64,000 nt of DNA from Streptomyces hundungensis (GTDB taxonomy: Bacteria; Actinomycetota; Actinomycetes; Streptomycetales; Streptomycetaceae), in NCBI RefSeq assembly GCF_003627815.1, contig NZ_CP032698.1, positions 4,712,001 to 4,776,000 of the forward strand, given 5' to 3'. Positions 26,303 to 35,483 of the stretch are shown here, one piece after another. The notes beneath the pieces are model-generated. The model ran no database searches. It saw only the letters and a list, made by a program, of their open reading frames with translations, and was not told where the DNA came from. Position numbers and translations under genes: made by a program. The stretch's first letter is position 1. The number at the start of each line of letters is the position of its first letter.

Positions 26303-27314
26303 TGGGTCCCCCGATCATCTCCCGCACCTCGTCGATCTGTGCGCGGAAGGCGTCCAGACCCGAGGTGCTCACCTGGTACGAGCAGTCTCCGACCCCTTCG
26401 GGGAGGTCGGACTCGGTCAGCCTCGGAAAGCCGTCTCGCACGTGCCAGAAGCGCAGGTCCCGCACGGTGTACCGAGGCTCGTCGTAGCAATCCCGGTGCG
26501 CTGGCAGGTAGCCCGCCTGGATGAGCAGACCGTCGAATCGGGCTCGGGCGGCGGGGTTCGTGAGCTGCTGCCGAATGCGGTCGACTCGCCTGTTCAGGCT
26601 CTCGCCAGAACCTCCGCGCCGCTCGTCCAGCTGCGCGAAGGCGAGGAGGAGGGCGGGGGTGCCGGTGCTGTCCAGCTGCCTCTCGCTTGCGATCCGGATG
26701 TTCCGGGGCCGCTTGGCGGTGCTGACCTTGGTTTCGATGGCCACGTCTGGCAGCTGGAAGTCCTGGTTGGTCCCCGTGGGGCCGGTCCAGGCGTCGACTG
26801 CCTCGGACTGGGAGAGCTCCGCGATCAGGGTGTCTCCCAGCAACAGGAGTTCGCCGTACAACCCACGCCGCGCCTCGGCGCTGAGCCCGTCCGTACTTAC
26901 GGCACGCAGCAGGTCCTGCCACCGACCGAACCGTGACACGGCGGCAGCCAGGGCGTCGGCGGCCCCCGAGGCCGCCTGCGCGGTGGCGGCCACGTCCGCG
27001 ACTAGCGGGTTGAACACCTCCCGGAGTGCGTTCTCGGTCAGGATCACCTGCAGCTCGTACTCCAGGCGTGACACCGCGCTCAGGTTCATCTCGATCCCGG
27101 CGGCCCTCGGTAGACGCCCGACCGACCGTACGACGGGATCCGCGGAGCGGGCATCCGTACGGAAGACCAACATGCGCTGCCGATCGGGGTGGGAGACGGA
27201 GAGGAAGATGTCGAGAGGGGAATCCGGGTACATGCGGATACTGGAGCGCCCCGGGGTGTCCTGCGGGCTCTCCAGCTCCTGCCACTCGTCCTCGGTGACG
27301 TCGGTGACCGTCAC
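26295..27314 (-). CDS. PD-(D/E)XK-motif protein (DUF4420 type)
   Basis: This 339-aa protein carries the family signature RRGLYGELLLLGDTLIAEL, then AVDAWTGPTGTNQDFQ and VAIETKVSTAK. The Glu of YGE, the Asp of NQDF and the ExK of IETK form a PD-(D/E)XK nuclease site. It probably cuts DNA as the nuclease partner of the Z1 ATPase. It overlaps both neighbours (Z1 stop, AIPR start) and is therefore translationally coupled. The family is repeatedly seen beside Z1 and AIPR proteins. Confidence 0.87.
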   Translation of the reverse strand: MTVTDVTEDEWQELESPQDTPGRSSIRMYPDSPLDIFLSVSHPDRQRMLVFRTDARSADPVVRSVGRLPRAAGIEMNLSAVSRLEYELQVILTENALREVFNPLVADVAATAQAASGAADALAAAVSRFGRWQDLLRAVSTDGLSAEARRGLYGELLLLGDTLIAELSQSEAVDAWTGPTGTNQDFQLPDVAIETKVSTAKRPRNIRIASERQLDSTGTPALLLAFAQLDERRGGSGESLNRRVDRIRQQLTNPAARARFDGLLIQAGYLPAHRDCYDEPRYTVRDLRFWHVRDGFPRLTESDLPEGVGDCSYQVSTSGLDAFRAQIDEVREMIGGPNG

Positions 27315-30088
27315 GCCTCGTCATCCTCCTCGTCCTTGGTGTAGATGTCCTCCTGCAGCCAGATGGCGTTGGCCTCGTACTCGGTCTTGGTCTGGTACTC
27401 GGAGTGCGGGAAGCTCACCTGGAAGCCCACGACGGGGGTTGTCCGACCGGCTTCAGATGTGTCCGACACCGTGAGGGGGTATACGAGCAGCAGTCCCTGG
27501 TCGGTCCTCCGCTGTCGCCGGATGTGCGGGCCGGCCGGAGTCTTGGGAGCCGACGCCTTGTCCTGCAGCTTCGCGGCCTTTTCGGCGGCTTCTCGGGCCG
27601 CTGTCTTCTGGTCGTCATCGAGATCGATCATCTCGTCCGGCGGGCTGAGTACCCTGCGGATGGTGTATCGACCCTCGTCCCCGAACTTGGGGTTGAGTGC
27701 CTTACGGGTCACGAGTCCGACCGTGTGCCCGGCGATCTCCTGAGGAGAGTTCGACGCCGTGCTACCCACCAGACAGACCGTCCAGCTGCCGAGCTCGCCG
27801 ACCCTCGTGCACTGATCCACGTACTTCGCAATGAGCCTCGGGCGGACACGCTGTGCCATGCGATCGGTCTCGTAGGCGGTCAGGAATTCGGAGACGATCT
27901 CTGCGGGCACGTTGTTCCACCGGACCTTGCCGTTCGGCGCTTCGGCAGGGACCGGCTTGGTGATCGCGCCCATGCGACGGACGAGCGATTCCAGGGCCTG
28001 GTAGTTGCGCTCGACGGTCCCCTTCGCGAGATTGAAGATCACGGTCTCCGGACCCTCGCCGGAGTAGCTGAGCATGATCTTCGTGCTCTGCCGCATCTTG
28101 TTGGCTGCTGTCACGGTGAGACCCAGCGAGGAGGCCCGCACCTTGAGCCCGAACTGTTTCGGAGTGAGGCCGAGAGTCGCCATCTCCTCGACCTCCCTGC
28201 GCAGTTCGTCGGTGGCGGCTGTGACCTCCACATAGGCGTCCTCGAGAGCCGGCATGGTGTAGAGGCGGCACAGGTCCTCGTACCCGGGGCGGTAGCCGAA
28301 CCACCGGCCCATCTGCAGGAGCGTGTCGTACGTCTTCGACGGCCGCAGGTAGTAACTGACCGTCAGGCCCTCAAGGGTGAGGCCGCGGGAGAGCTTCTGC
28401 CCTCCGATGGCGATCACCGAGAGGCCGTTCCTGCGGTTGTCGTAGTAGTCGAGGGCGTCCTTGGAGGAGCCGTTCACGGTCTTGACCTGGATCTTCCGGA
28501 GGGCCGGAAGGAGCTGGTCGGAGACCTGATCCCAAGTCAGGCGCTCGGCCTGTTCGGGCTCGAAGCACTCGGTGGTCGGGGCGAAGTCCCTCTCCCACAG
28601 GGCACGGAACTCGGCACGGATCTGGGGCCCCTTTCCGTAGCGATCCCGCATCATGTCCACGATGAGGTGCAGGTGGTCCTGGACCTGCTCGTGCACCAGG
28701 GTCTGCACAGCGGTGAAACGGGTGACGTGCACCAGCATCGAGTTGTGGACCTTCGCCTGTCCCCGGGCTCGGCGGGCGGCGCAGGAGAGCACGAAGGAGA
28801 GGATCGCCTCGCGCAGCGACTTCGGGAGGTCCCCAGCGGGGACGTCGCCCGCCTTGTGGCCGGACCGGAGCCAGGCGTCACTGTCGTCCACGTGCCGGAC
28901 GAGCGGCAGAGCCTGTACGTCGTCCTCGTCCTCATCCTCCACCTGGAGACCGAAGACCCTTTCGGGACCGAGGTAGTTCGACGGGGACGGCAGACTGCGG
29001 ATGAAGCTGGCGGGGAACAGATCCTCGCCCGCCTCGGAGTGGTCCGCCTCCGGGTCGATGTAGATGTTGGCGAACGGCGTGGCCGTGTAGCCCACGTACG
29101 CGGACTTGTCGAAGCTCTTCATGAGCTTGCGGATGGCCGCGTTGGTCTTGGTCGGATCCGCTTCCGGGTCCCGCACCGTGTTGATGGATGCGTTGTCGGC
29201 CTCGTCGTCGATGACGAACAGCGGGAGGTCGCTGATGACCTTGTCACCGTTCTCGTCCTCGACGCCGTGTACGTCCAGTACCCACTTACGTACGTACTCG
29301 AGAATCTTGTAGTGCTTCTTGACGACGAGGACGACGGGGAAGTCACCCAGGGGGAAGTTGATCGCCTTCGCCGTCGCGAGACCGAAGTCCCCCTTCTCGC
29401 CGCTGTTGGTCGGTGAGGCGATCTTGAGCTTCTTCGCCAGCGGCATCTTGCCCACACCTATGGCACGGGAACGCCCGTTCTCGTCCGAGCGGCTCTGGTT
29501 CTGGGTGTCGAAGCCCAGGAGCCCCTCGTCGATCCGGAGTTGGGTCTGACTGCGGAGGTCGTTGTGGATGCCTGCGAGCACCACGATGAAGCGGTAGCCG
29601 GCGTCCACCGCCTTCGCCGTGAGCCCGATGTACTGGCCGGTCTTTCCCGACTGCACCTGGCCGATCACCAGGCCCCGGCGGCGCCACGGTCCCGGACGGC
29701 GAGGATCCTCCAGCTGGCTCAGTACGTCGTCCGAGCTCTGGTCCAGTCGGCGCACGACCCACGGGGGGAGGCTGACCACGTCTTCGAGGTACCTGCGGTA
29801 GCGCTCCCAGAAGTCCCAGTCGCGGTCGTTCTTCGCCTCGGGCAGCCACGGTTCGTGGCCCTCGCCCTCGGTGAGGGCGAGGGACCGCTCCTGGAAGACG
29901 GCTGTCAGGGCCTCGATCTCCTTGACCAGCACGTCCCGGTCGACGGCCTCACCCTGTGCGGCCATCATGCCGAAGATGACGTTGACCGCGTTGTACACCT
30001 CGTCGGACTTCGGCTGCCGGTCCTGAGGCAGGAAACTGAGCACCAGGCGCCGGGCCTTGGCCATGGGGTCGTCGGGAACGTCGCTCAT
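27311..30088 (-). CDS. Z1-domain superfamily II-like ATPase
   Basis: This is a 925-aa helicase-like ATPase. Walker A is GQVQSGKTGQYIGL near residue 146, Walker B is FVIDDEADNASIN near 294, motif III is YVGYTATPFANIYI, and the C-terminal lobe has GGQKLSRGLTLEGLTV and LLQMGRWFGYRPGYEDLCRL. That last block is the Z1 domain. Z1 proteins occur with MORC/GHKL ATPases, methyltransferases and nucleases in restriction-like operons, and are thought to translocate along DNA and drive the nuclease. The start is ATG 30088. Confidence 0.93.
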   Translation of the reverse strand: MSDVPDDPMAKARRLVLSFLPQDRQPKSDEVYNAVNVIFGMMAAQGEAVDRDVLVKEIEALTAVFQERSLALTEGEGHEPWLPEAKNDRDWDFWERYRRYLEDVVSLPPWVVRRLDQSSDDVLSQLEDPRRPGPWRRRGLVIGQVQSGKTGQYIGLTAKAVDAGYRFIVVLAGIHNDLRSQTQLRIDEGLLGFDTQNQSRSDENGRSRAIGVGKMPLAKKLKIASPTNSGEKGDFGLATAKAINFPLGDFPVVLVVKKHYKILEYVRKWVLDVHGVEDENGDKVISDLPLFVIDDEADNASINTVRDPEADPTKTNAAIRKLMKSFDKSAYVGYTATPFANIYIDPEADHSEAGEDLFPASFIRSLPSPSNYLGPERVFGLQVEDEDEDDVQALPLVRHVDDSDAWLRSGHKAGDVPAGDLPKSLREAILSFVLSCAARRARGQAKVHNSMLVHVTRFTAVQTLVHEQVQDHLHLIVDMMRDRYGKGPQIRAEFRALWERDFAPTTECFEPEQAERLTWDQVSDQLLPALRKIQVKTVNGSSKDALDYYDNRRNGLSVIAIGGQKLSRGLTLEGLTVSYYLRPSKTYDTLLQMGRWFGYRPGYEDLCRLYTMPALEDAYVEVTAATDELRREVEEMATLGLTPKQFGLKVRASSLGLTVTAANKMRQSTKIMLSYSGEGPETVIFNLAKGTVERNYQALESLVRRMGAITKPVPAEAPNGKVRWNNVPAEIVSEFLTAYETDRMAQRVRPRLIAKYVDQCTRVGELGSWTVCLVGSTASNSPQEIAGHTVGLVTRKALNPKFGDEGRYTIRRVLSPPDEMIDLDDDQKTAAREAAEKAAKLQDKASAPKTPAGPHIRRQRRTDQGLLLVYPLTVSDTSEAGRTTPVVGFQVSFPHSEYQTKTEYEANAIWLQEDIYTKDEEDDEA

Positions 30089-30150
30089 GTGGAACCTCCG
30101 GTCGGTCGAAGTCGATGTCTGGGAGCGTAGGGGCGGCTACTGACAACGCG

Positions 30151-31629
30151 TCATCTGCTCCAGAAACCCTGCAGCTGGTCGAAGGGTGGCATGGTCCGCA
30201 GCCGATCTTTGGCGGCGGACGGAGAACGGCCACCCGAGACCAGGGACTCGTAGATGCGCTGTGCGACCTCGACGGCCGCGTCGTCAGCCGGGCCTGGACC
30301 GCCGAACGGTTCCGGGTCGTCACTGCTGTCGGTCTCGTGCATCACGCGCAGCGCCGCGACGGGGATCGTCTCCTCAAGGAGACGGATCAACGCGCGCACG
30401 TCGGCGCTGGTGTTGCCGCCCGGACGCAGAGCAGACTGGACCAGCGGGTGGCTGCGGTTGATCTTGCAGGTGACTCTGCCTTCGGGGCGGCGTACGAGCC
30501 ACGCGTACGACAGCGGGTCGCCGTGAGTGCGGGCGGCGACCTGCCCCCGGTACCGGAGCACGTCCGCCGCGGTCGACCGGGCCTTGCGCGCGATGCGGTT
30601 GAGATGCGGCCGGAGGGCGACGGGTGGGACGACGCTCGACTTCCTCACGTCGACGCTCCACTCGGCATCCGTCTCGGTCGGGATGTCCACGGCGATGCGC
30701 GCCAGGTTGTACTTCTCCTCACGTCGCATTCCCCGTTGCCCCAGCCAGTCACCGGCGAGGATCAGGCGGTTCCGGCGGTACACGTAGAAGCCCTGCTGGT
30801 CGAGCCAGCCTTCAGGGCCGGCTGCCTGGGCGTACTCCTCTGAGCTGAGCCGGTGGGAGCCGGGCAGGATGAACGGCTCGACTCGAACCGAGCTGTCACC
30901 CAGTGGCAGCTCCTCCGGCTGCAGGGGCTGTACCGAGGGATGGTTGCGCAGGAAGGGATCCCAGGCTTCCACCGTGGTTCCGCGTACCCGCAGGTCACGG
31001 CGCCGGGTACCGGTGAGGAACCGAGCGAAGACCATGCCGAGGTGTGACTCGGTTCGCGTCGCCTCGGCGTAGAACTGCTTCTGGGTGCCCTCGTCGCCGG
31101 TGCTCACTTCATCGGCGTGGTATCCGTTGAGCCGCCGCCAGAGAACGATGGTGCCGTGGTCGGAATCTCCCCGGAGTCTGTCCAGTACGGCCATGGTGTC
31201 GGTGTCCGCGTCGTGGAGCAGGCGCCACTGGCCGGACTGTTCGACGACGTCAAGGTCCCAGGTTCGGGTGTGCCACTGACCCCTGGCCTTGGCCGAGCTC
31301 ACGGTGAGCTGCCTGGCCTGGGAGAACGAGGCGGACTTGAGGCCGACGCCGAACCGGCCGAGATCGGTGGCCGAACGTGGCGTCGCGGGGCCGCGGGCGG
31401 CCACCGTCATGGCCGTGACGAGTTCCTCGGCGGTCATGCCCCAGCCGTCGTCGACAACCGCGATCCAGGAGTCGGCGCCGTCCCAGGTGAACTCCACATC
31501 GATGGTCCGGGCCTCGACGGAGATGCTGTTGTCCACGAGGTCAGCGACGGCAGCTGGCAGCGAGTAACCCAGCGAGCTGAGCGAAGCCACCATGCCTGCC
31601 GGCTCGGGGGCGGCGATGTCGTACGTCAT
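30151..31629 (-). CDS. GHKL ATPase of MORC/Hsp90-like type
   Basis: This 492-aa protein has the GHKL ATP site at its N-terminus: AAVADLVDNSISVEA (N box with Asn), IAVVDDGWGMTAEEL (G1) and LGRFGVGLKSASFSQ (G2). A transducer-like domain follows. This arrangement is the MORC-type ATPase described in restriction-like operons with Z1. ATP-driven dimerisation would clamp DNA or control the nuclease. It is upstream of Z1 by 62 bases on the same strand. I chose ATG 31629 (start MTYDIAAPEPAGMV); the frame extends to 31773 with Pro-rich residues. Confidence 0.87.
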   Translation of the reverse strand: MTYDIAAPEPAGMVASLSSLGYSLPAAVADLVDNSISVEARTIDVEFTWDGADSWIAVVDDGWGMTAEELVTAMTVAARGPATPRSATDLGRFGVGLKSASFSQARQLTVSSAKARGQWHTRTWDLDVVEQSGQWRLLHDADTDTMAVLDRLRGDSDHGTIVLWRRLNGYHADEVSTGDEGTQKQFYAEATRTESHLGMVFARFLTGTRRRDLRVRGTTVEAWDPFLRNHPSVQPLQPEELPLGDSSVRVEPFILPGSHRLSSEEYAQAAGPEGWLDQQGFYVYRRNRLILAGDWLGQRGMRREEKYNLARIAVDIPTETDAEWSVDVRKSSVVPPVALRPHLNRIARKARSTAADVLRYRGQVAARTHGDPLSYAWLVRRPEGRVTCKINRSHPLVQSALRPGGNTSADVRALIRLLEETIPVAALRVMHETDSSDDPEPFGGPGPADDAAVEVAQRIYESLVSGGRSPSAAKDRLRTMPPFDQLQGFWSR

Positions 31630-31931
31630 ATGTGCCCGGCTCTGCTTCCCCGTGACGTTGTTCTCCGGAGGTGACCGTCCCGGAGACTCGTTGAAACCGG
31701 GCGGATGCGACCCCGGACCAAGAGGGGCCGCTGCGTGCGTTCGTTCACTCAGGGCGACACACTCCACCACCAATCGATGCTACGAGAGCAGCACCGCATG
31801 CCGGCCGGAGTTCGCCGGACCCGTGGTTTCGGGAGGTGGGATGGGGTCGAGACTTCCTGTCCCTCCCGGCAACGGCTTCGGACCTGCTCACGCAGTGACC
31901 CCGTCGAACAGGCCGTCCACCTCGTCGACCT
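31630..31931. other. Gap between the two leftward defence operons
   Basis: No gene is evident in about 300 bases. It separates the drmA/drmB/PD-(D/E)XK set from the MORC/Z1 set, both transcribed leftward, and should carry a promoter for the latter. I see no strong palindrome or T-run. Confidence 0.5.
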
Positions 31932-33476
31932 TCACCGGAATCGGGGGCGCCAGTGGCCAGGGATCAGTCCCAGCGCATCGAGATGGACCTGACGACTTCC
32001 CACGGGGAAAGATCTCTTGGCGACCTTGAAATGCACCCCCTCGGTCGGTAGGTCGGGCCTCACGAGCGCGTCTGACAAGGTCGCCAGGTCGGGTGGCGTT
32101 CCCAGAGCCTGTACGTAACGAAGGGATGTGACACGCATGGCCTGCGCTGGGAGCGGACGCAGGCAGAGCTGCTGTGGAGTGCCGACGCACCAGGTCCAGT
32201 CGATCGACTCGAAAGGTGGCCAGCCGCTCGGCAGCAGGGCCGTCGCCGTTCCCGCGCGTAGTTCTTCTCTCAGCCGTTCCAACTGGCGGGCGGCGGAGGT
32301 GGCCCAGTTCTCCACCTTCATCGCCTCGGGCAGTGACAGCGCCTCGATCGGCCACTTGATCTCGAAGCACAGGCCCACACGCCTGGCCGGGTCCACGGCT
32401 ACCACGTCCAGGTCGCCAGCAGATCGGCCGTCGGCTCTCGTCGCGGGCACTCGCTCGGCGACGAGAGCACCTGGGGTCGCGCGGAGCCATTCGGTCCATG
32501 CGGTTGCACGGTTGCCTAGTTCACGTCCGATACTGCCGAACCCTCGGGAGTCGTGGGCAGCGGAACGAAGCATGATCGGGTCCACGGCCCGGGGAGTGAT
32601 CAGGGGCGGGCAGATGATCACGGAGTCACCGTACGGCACCAGCGGGGACGTCCTGCAGGAACGTCCGGTGCGGTAGGTGAGCCTCTCCACTGCGAGGGCG
32701 CGATGAGCCTCCGACACGGTCGGGCACATGTCCGCGAGGAGAGCCATCAGCCGTGGAATCGGCATGTGAGCGAGCGTTGACTCCAGTCTCGAGAGCCGGT
32801 GCGCTGTCTCCTCGCACAGCGAGGCGAGCCCCATGATCACCGCCAGGACGCGGGCCATGTCTCCGGCGGTCATCCCCTCGCCGAGGGGGAAGGTGTCTGG
32901 AACCTGGCCCTCGGGCACTGCCTTCCGATAAGCCTCGATGGTCACGGTGGCGCGGTTGACCGCAGCCTCCAAGACGTCCCCTGGCGGCCCCTTCCTAGAG
33001 CTGGCGCTCCTCGTGGAGATCCACCGGCGTTCCGTCTCGGACAGTCTCGGCAACTGCGTCGGAACCGACGCTGCTTCGAGGAACGCGTCGGCGACTTCGA
33101 CGGCGGGGTTCCAGCTGTGACGCACACGGAAGCCCCCTCCAGTCAGGCGCACCTGGTAGGCGCCAGTTCGGACACCGGTCTCCAATCGGTCCCAGTGCTG
33201 GGCTGCGGCAGCCAACGCCGTGATCTCGCCAGCAGCGGACTCAGAGCACGGACCTGTGCCTAGCGGGAAGTCGTGGTGCCATGCGACGAGTTGGGCGAGG
33301 ACACTTTCCCACGGCAGATCGGACTCGACTCCTGAAGCGATCTCCATGGCTCGCAACTTGGTCGCCGTGCGGAGCAGGTCGTAGATCCTTTCCGGCCCGG
33401 ACTGCCAAGCCGGGTGCGCACCTACACGGGCACGCGCGTCGGAGATGACGTCCAAGAGATCCAGCTCGGGCTTCAC
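31932..33476 (-). CDS. DISARM-adjacent protein with PD-(D/E)XK-like C-terminal site
   Basis: This is a 514-aa protein I do not recognise as a named family. The helical N-terminal 300 residues have no clear motif. Near residues 350-375 the sequence AGDLDVVAVDPARRVGLCFE followed by IKW gives a D...ExK pattern, the likely active site of a PD-(D/E)XK nuclease fold, between a beta-hairpin and an alpha-helix. It follows drmB (108-bp gap) in the same direction, where DISARM operons usually have the phospholipase-D nuclease drmC. No HxK motif of drmC is visible. It may replace drmC as the nuclease. Confidence 0.65.
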   Translation of the reverse strand: MKPELDLLDVISDARARVGAHPAWQSGPERIYDLLRTATKLRAMEIASGVESDLPWESVLAQLVAWHHDFPLGTGPCSESAAGEITALAAAAQHWDRLETGVRTGAYQVRLTGGGFRVRHSWNPAVEVADAFLEAASVPTQLPRLSETERRWISTRSASSRKGPPGDVLEAAVNRATVTIEAYRKAVPEGQVPDTFPLGEGMTAGDMARVLAVIMGLASLCEETAHRLSRLESTLAHMPIPRLMALLADMCPTVSEAHRALAVERLTYRTGRSCRTSPLVPYGDSVIICPPLITPRAVDPIMLRSAAHDSRGFGSIGRELGNRATAWTEWLRATPGALVAERVPATRADGRSAGDLDVVAVDPARRVGLCFEIKWPIEALSLPEAMKVENWATSAARQLERLREELRAGTATALLPSGWPPFESIDWTWCVGTPQQLCLRPLPAQAMRVTSLRYVQALGTPPDLATLSDALVRPDLPTEGVHFKVAKRSFPVGSRQVHLDALGLIPGHWRPRFR

Positions 33477-33584
33477 GGAGACTCCGAATCGTCCATGACC
33501 GACGGTTGGTTGGGGAATTCGCGCACGCTCGGAAAGTGATGGGGGGAGGGTGTTGGTTCAGTTCCCGCCCCCACCACCGGTGAT

Positions 33585-35483
33585 TCACAGGGTCGGATCC
33601 CAGTACCCGACCCTGGAACCGTCGGGAGATCCGAACAGATGCCAACGGGAGAGGTTCCGGTTCCAGGACTGGCAGGCGGTCTCGGGCAGTTGGAGACAGC
33701 CGTGGTCCGCGCCCTCGTTGGTGATCATGCAGTTCGGGTCGTACAGACACGCGTCGTTGTCGACTGCACGGCTGACGACCGCGTCCAGATTCTGTTCGAG
33801 TACCGTCCGCATGGCACCGAGGCTGAAGTCACTCCCCCCGTTGGGGTAGATGGCGAATGCCAGGTCGTACGGGAAGAGGTACTCGGACAGGCTCGTCTCG
33901 CTGTAGCCGCTGTCGACAGCCAGAGCCCGGAGCAACTGGTGGGACAGGGAGTGAAGCAGACCGAACAGCTCGTGAACAGGGAGATCGGGGTGCCCGGGTT
34001 CCGGCCGGGTCTCGTGGGAGAGGGCTTGGCCGTCGCTGGGGCCAAGCTGGTGCACCAGCCACTTCGTGACGCCCCCCGCATCCTCCAGGGTGCTACGGCT
34101 CACGAGCTCGTTGCGGACCAGCCACCGGCTCACCCGCTCGCGGTCCACGGGGAAGAGTAGAGCCTCCGCTTCTGTGGGGTGGGCGTAGAGGAGGGTCTTC
34201 TCGGGTGCACCTCGTACGGCACGTCCCCGATAGGGCACCAGGTCGGCCTCCTCGGGGCTGAACCCCGTCCGGCTGTATCCGATCGCGAGGTAAGTGATCG
34301 GGAGATCACTGATCAGGCAGGTCTCCTGACCGAGTCCGGCAGCCCCCAGCACGCCGGGGTACCGCTCGTACAGGGCGCGGCGCTCGGGGTTGCGAGCTTC
34401 CCGCTGCAGGCGGGGGACACCCAGGCGCTCCAGGTTCAGGACTCGGCGATAGGTGTGCAGTTCGGCCGCCAGACCGCGCGCGTCGTCGCTGTCGGTGTCC
34501 AACCCGAGGGCTTTGGTCACGCTGTCCCGCAGATGGTCCACCTCGACCGGCATGAAGCGTGCCCGGAGTGCGCGTGCCTGATCGCTCAGACCGGCCTCCT
34601 CCATGACACGGATGCTCTCGACGACCTCGTCGGGTACGTCCACCGTGTGCCCGTCCGTGAGCCGCCGGAACTCGTCCTCGGTGATCTCACCAAGCCACCA
34701 GCCGAGCACGGCAGCCGTGTACAGGGGGTTGCTTTGCCGGGTGGCCTCTTCTGCGGTGGTCACGTTCACGAGCGTCAGCCCCTGCCCGACGTGCGCCGTG
34801 CCCGCGGTGTGGAGCAGGGGGTGCATGAACTTGTCCGGGTAGCTGCACGAGGAGTTGCTGCAACTCCACTGCACGGACAGCGGAAAGCCACAGGTCATGC
34901 ACTCCCACCGGAAGTCACGGAACCGGCTCGCGCGATCGTCCAACCTGAACCGGGTGTGTCCCCTGGGGCACTTGCTCGGCGGATACATGGGTGACATCTC
35001 GCCGCACTTGTGCGCGAAGACGAACTGAAGCTGTCGATTCCCGACTGCGTTGCCACAGTTCGGGCAGGCCGGCGGCCAGTCGTCCGTTCCGGGCCGTGGG
35101 TCACTGGCCGTCCAGACATGTCCGCACCCGCCGCTCGAGCAGCGCACCACCCGAGGCCAGATGCGGCAGAAGACCTTGCCTGGGACCACGACCTCGTAGT
35201 GGCGATCGGCAAGCCGATCCTCGTCCCCGGGGAACTCCGGCGCCCGGTCAGTTCCGGCAGCGAGCGCACGCCCGGCGGCCCGCCACCTGCGCACGAACCG
35301 CATCGCCTCCTGTACCAGGTGCTCGCGGTCGAGCGAGGGACCGTCGAACTCTTCGTCACGCCCGAACTGCACCACTTGGGCCGTGTAGCCGCCGCGGTGA
35401 TCGAAGGTCTGGCCGGGGCGGTACCGGTAGAGAACTTGACCCCGGTCCCGGGCCATGTCGTCGTTCCTGGGATTGAACGCCAT
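33585..35483 (-). CDS. drmB: DISARM protein DrmB (DUF1998)
   Basis: This 632-aa protein has an N-terminal region with zinc-binding cysteines (VRCSSGGCGHVW, then ACPNCG; WECMTCGFPL; WSCSNSSCSYP) and a C-terminal DUF1998 part (ELFGLLHSLSHQLLRALAVD, DACLYDPNCMITNEGADHGC). In DISARM, DrmB partners DrmA, and the two load on and target phage DNA. The ATG at 35483 overlaps the drmA stop (TGATG) with AGGAGG upstream; a GTG at 35486 is the alternative. The coupling to drmA supports the assignment. Confidence 0.88.
   Translation of the reverse strand: MAFNPRNDDMARDRGQVLYRYRPGQTFDHRGGYTAQVVQFGRDEEFDGPSLDREHLVQEAMRFVRRWRAAGRALAAGTDRAPEFPGDEDRLADRHYEVVVPGKVFCRIWPRVVRCSSGGCGHVWTASDPRPGTDDWPPACPNCGNAVGNRQLQFVFAHKCGEMSPMYPPSKCPRGHTRFRLDDRASRFRDFRWECMTCGFPLSVQWSCSNSSCSYPDKFMHPLLHTAGTAHVGQGLTLVNVTTAEEATRQSNPLYTAAVLGWWLGEITEDEFRRLTDGHTVDVPDEVVESIRVMEEAGLSDQARALRARFMPVEVDHLRDSVTKALGLDTDSDDARGLAAELHTYRRVLNLERLGVPRLQREARNPERRALYERYPGVLGAAGLGQETCLISDLPITYLAIGYSRTGFSPEEADLVPYRGRAVRGAPEKTLLYAHPTEAEALLFPVDRERVSRWLVRNELVSRSTLEDAGGVTKWLVHQLGPSDGQALSHETRPEPGHPDLPVHELFGLLHSLSHQLLRALAVDSGYSETSLSEYLFPYDLAFAIYPNGGSDFSLGAMRTVLEQNLDAVVSRAVDNDACLYDPNCMITNEGADHGCLQLPETACQSWNRNLSRWHLFGSPDGSRVGYWDPTL

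Noticed and set aside
24338..26524. A 728-codon plus-strand frame
   Set aside because: It is antisense to the AIPR gene, and its residues are Val/Arg/Gly/Asp-rich with no domain signature.
27404..29416. A 670-codon plus-strand frame
   Set aside because: It is antisense to the Z1 gene; no motif supports it.
31932..33476. DrmC (PLD-type nuclease)
   Set aside because: I looked for HxK(x4)D motifs of the phospholipase-D family and found none. The visible pattern is D...ExK.
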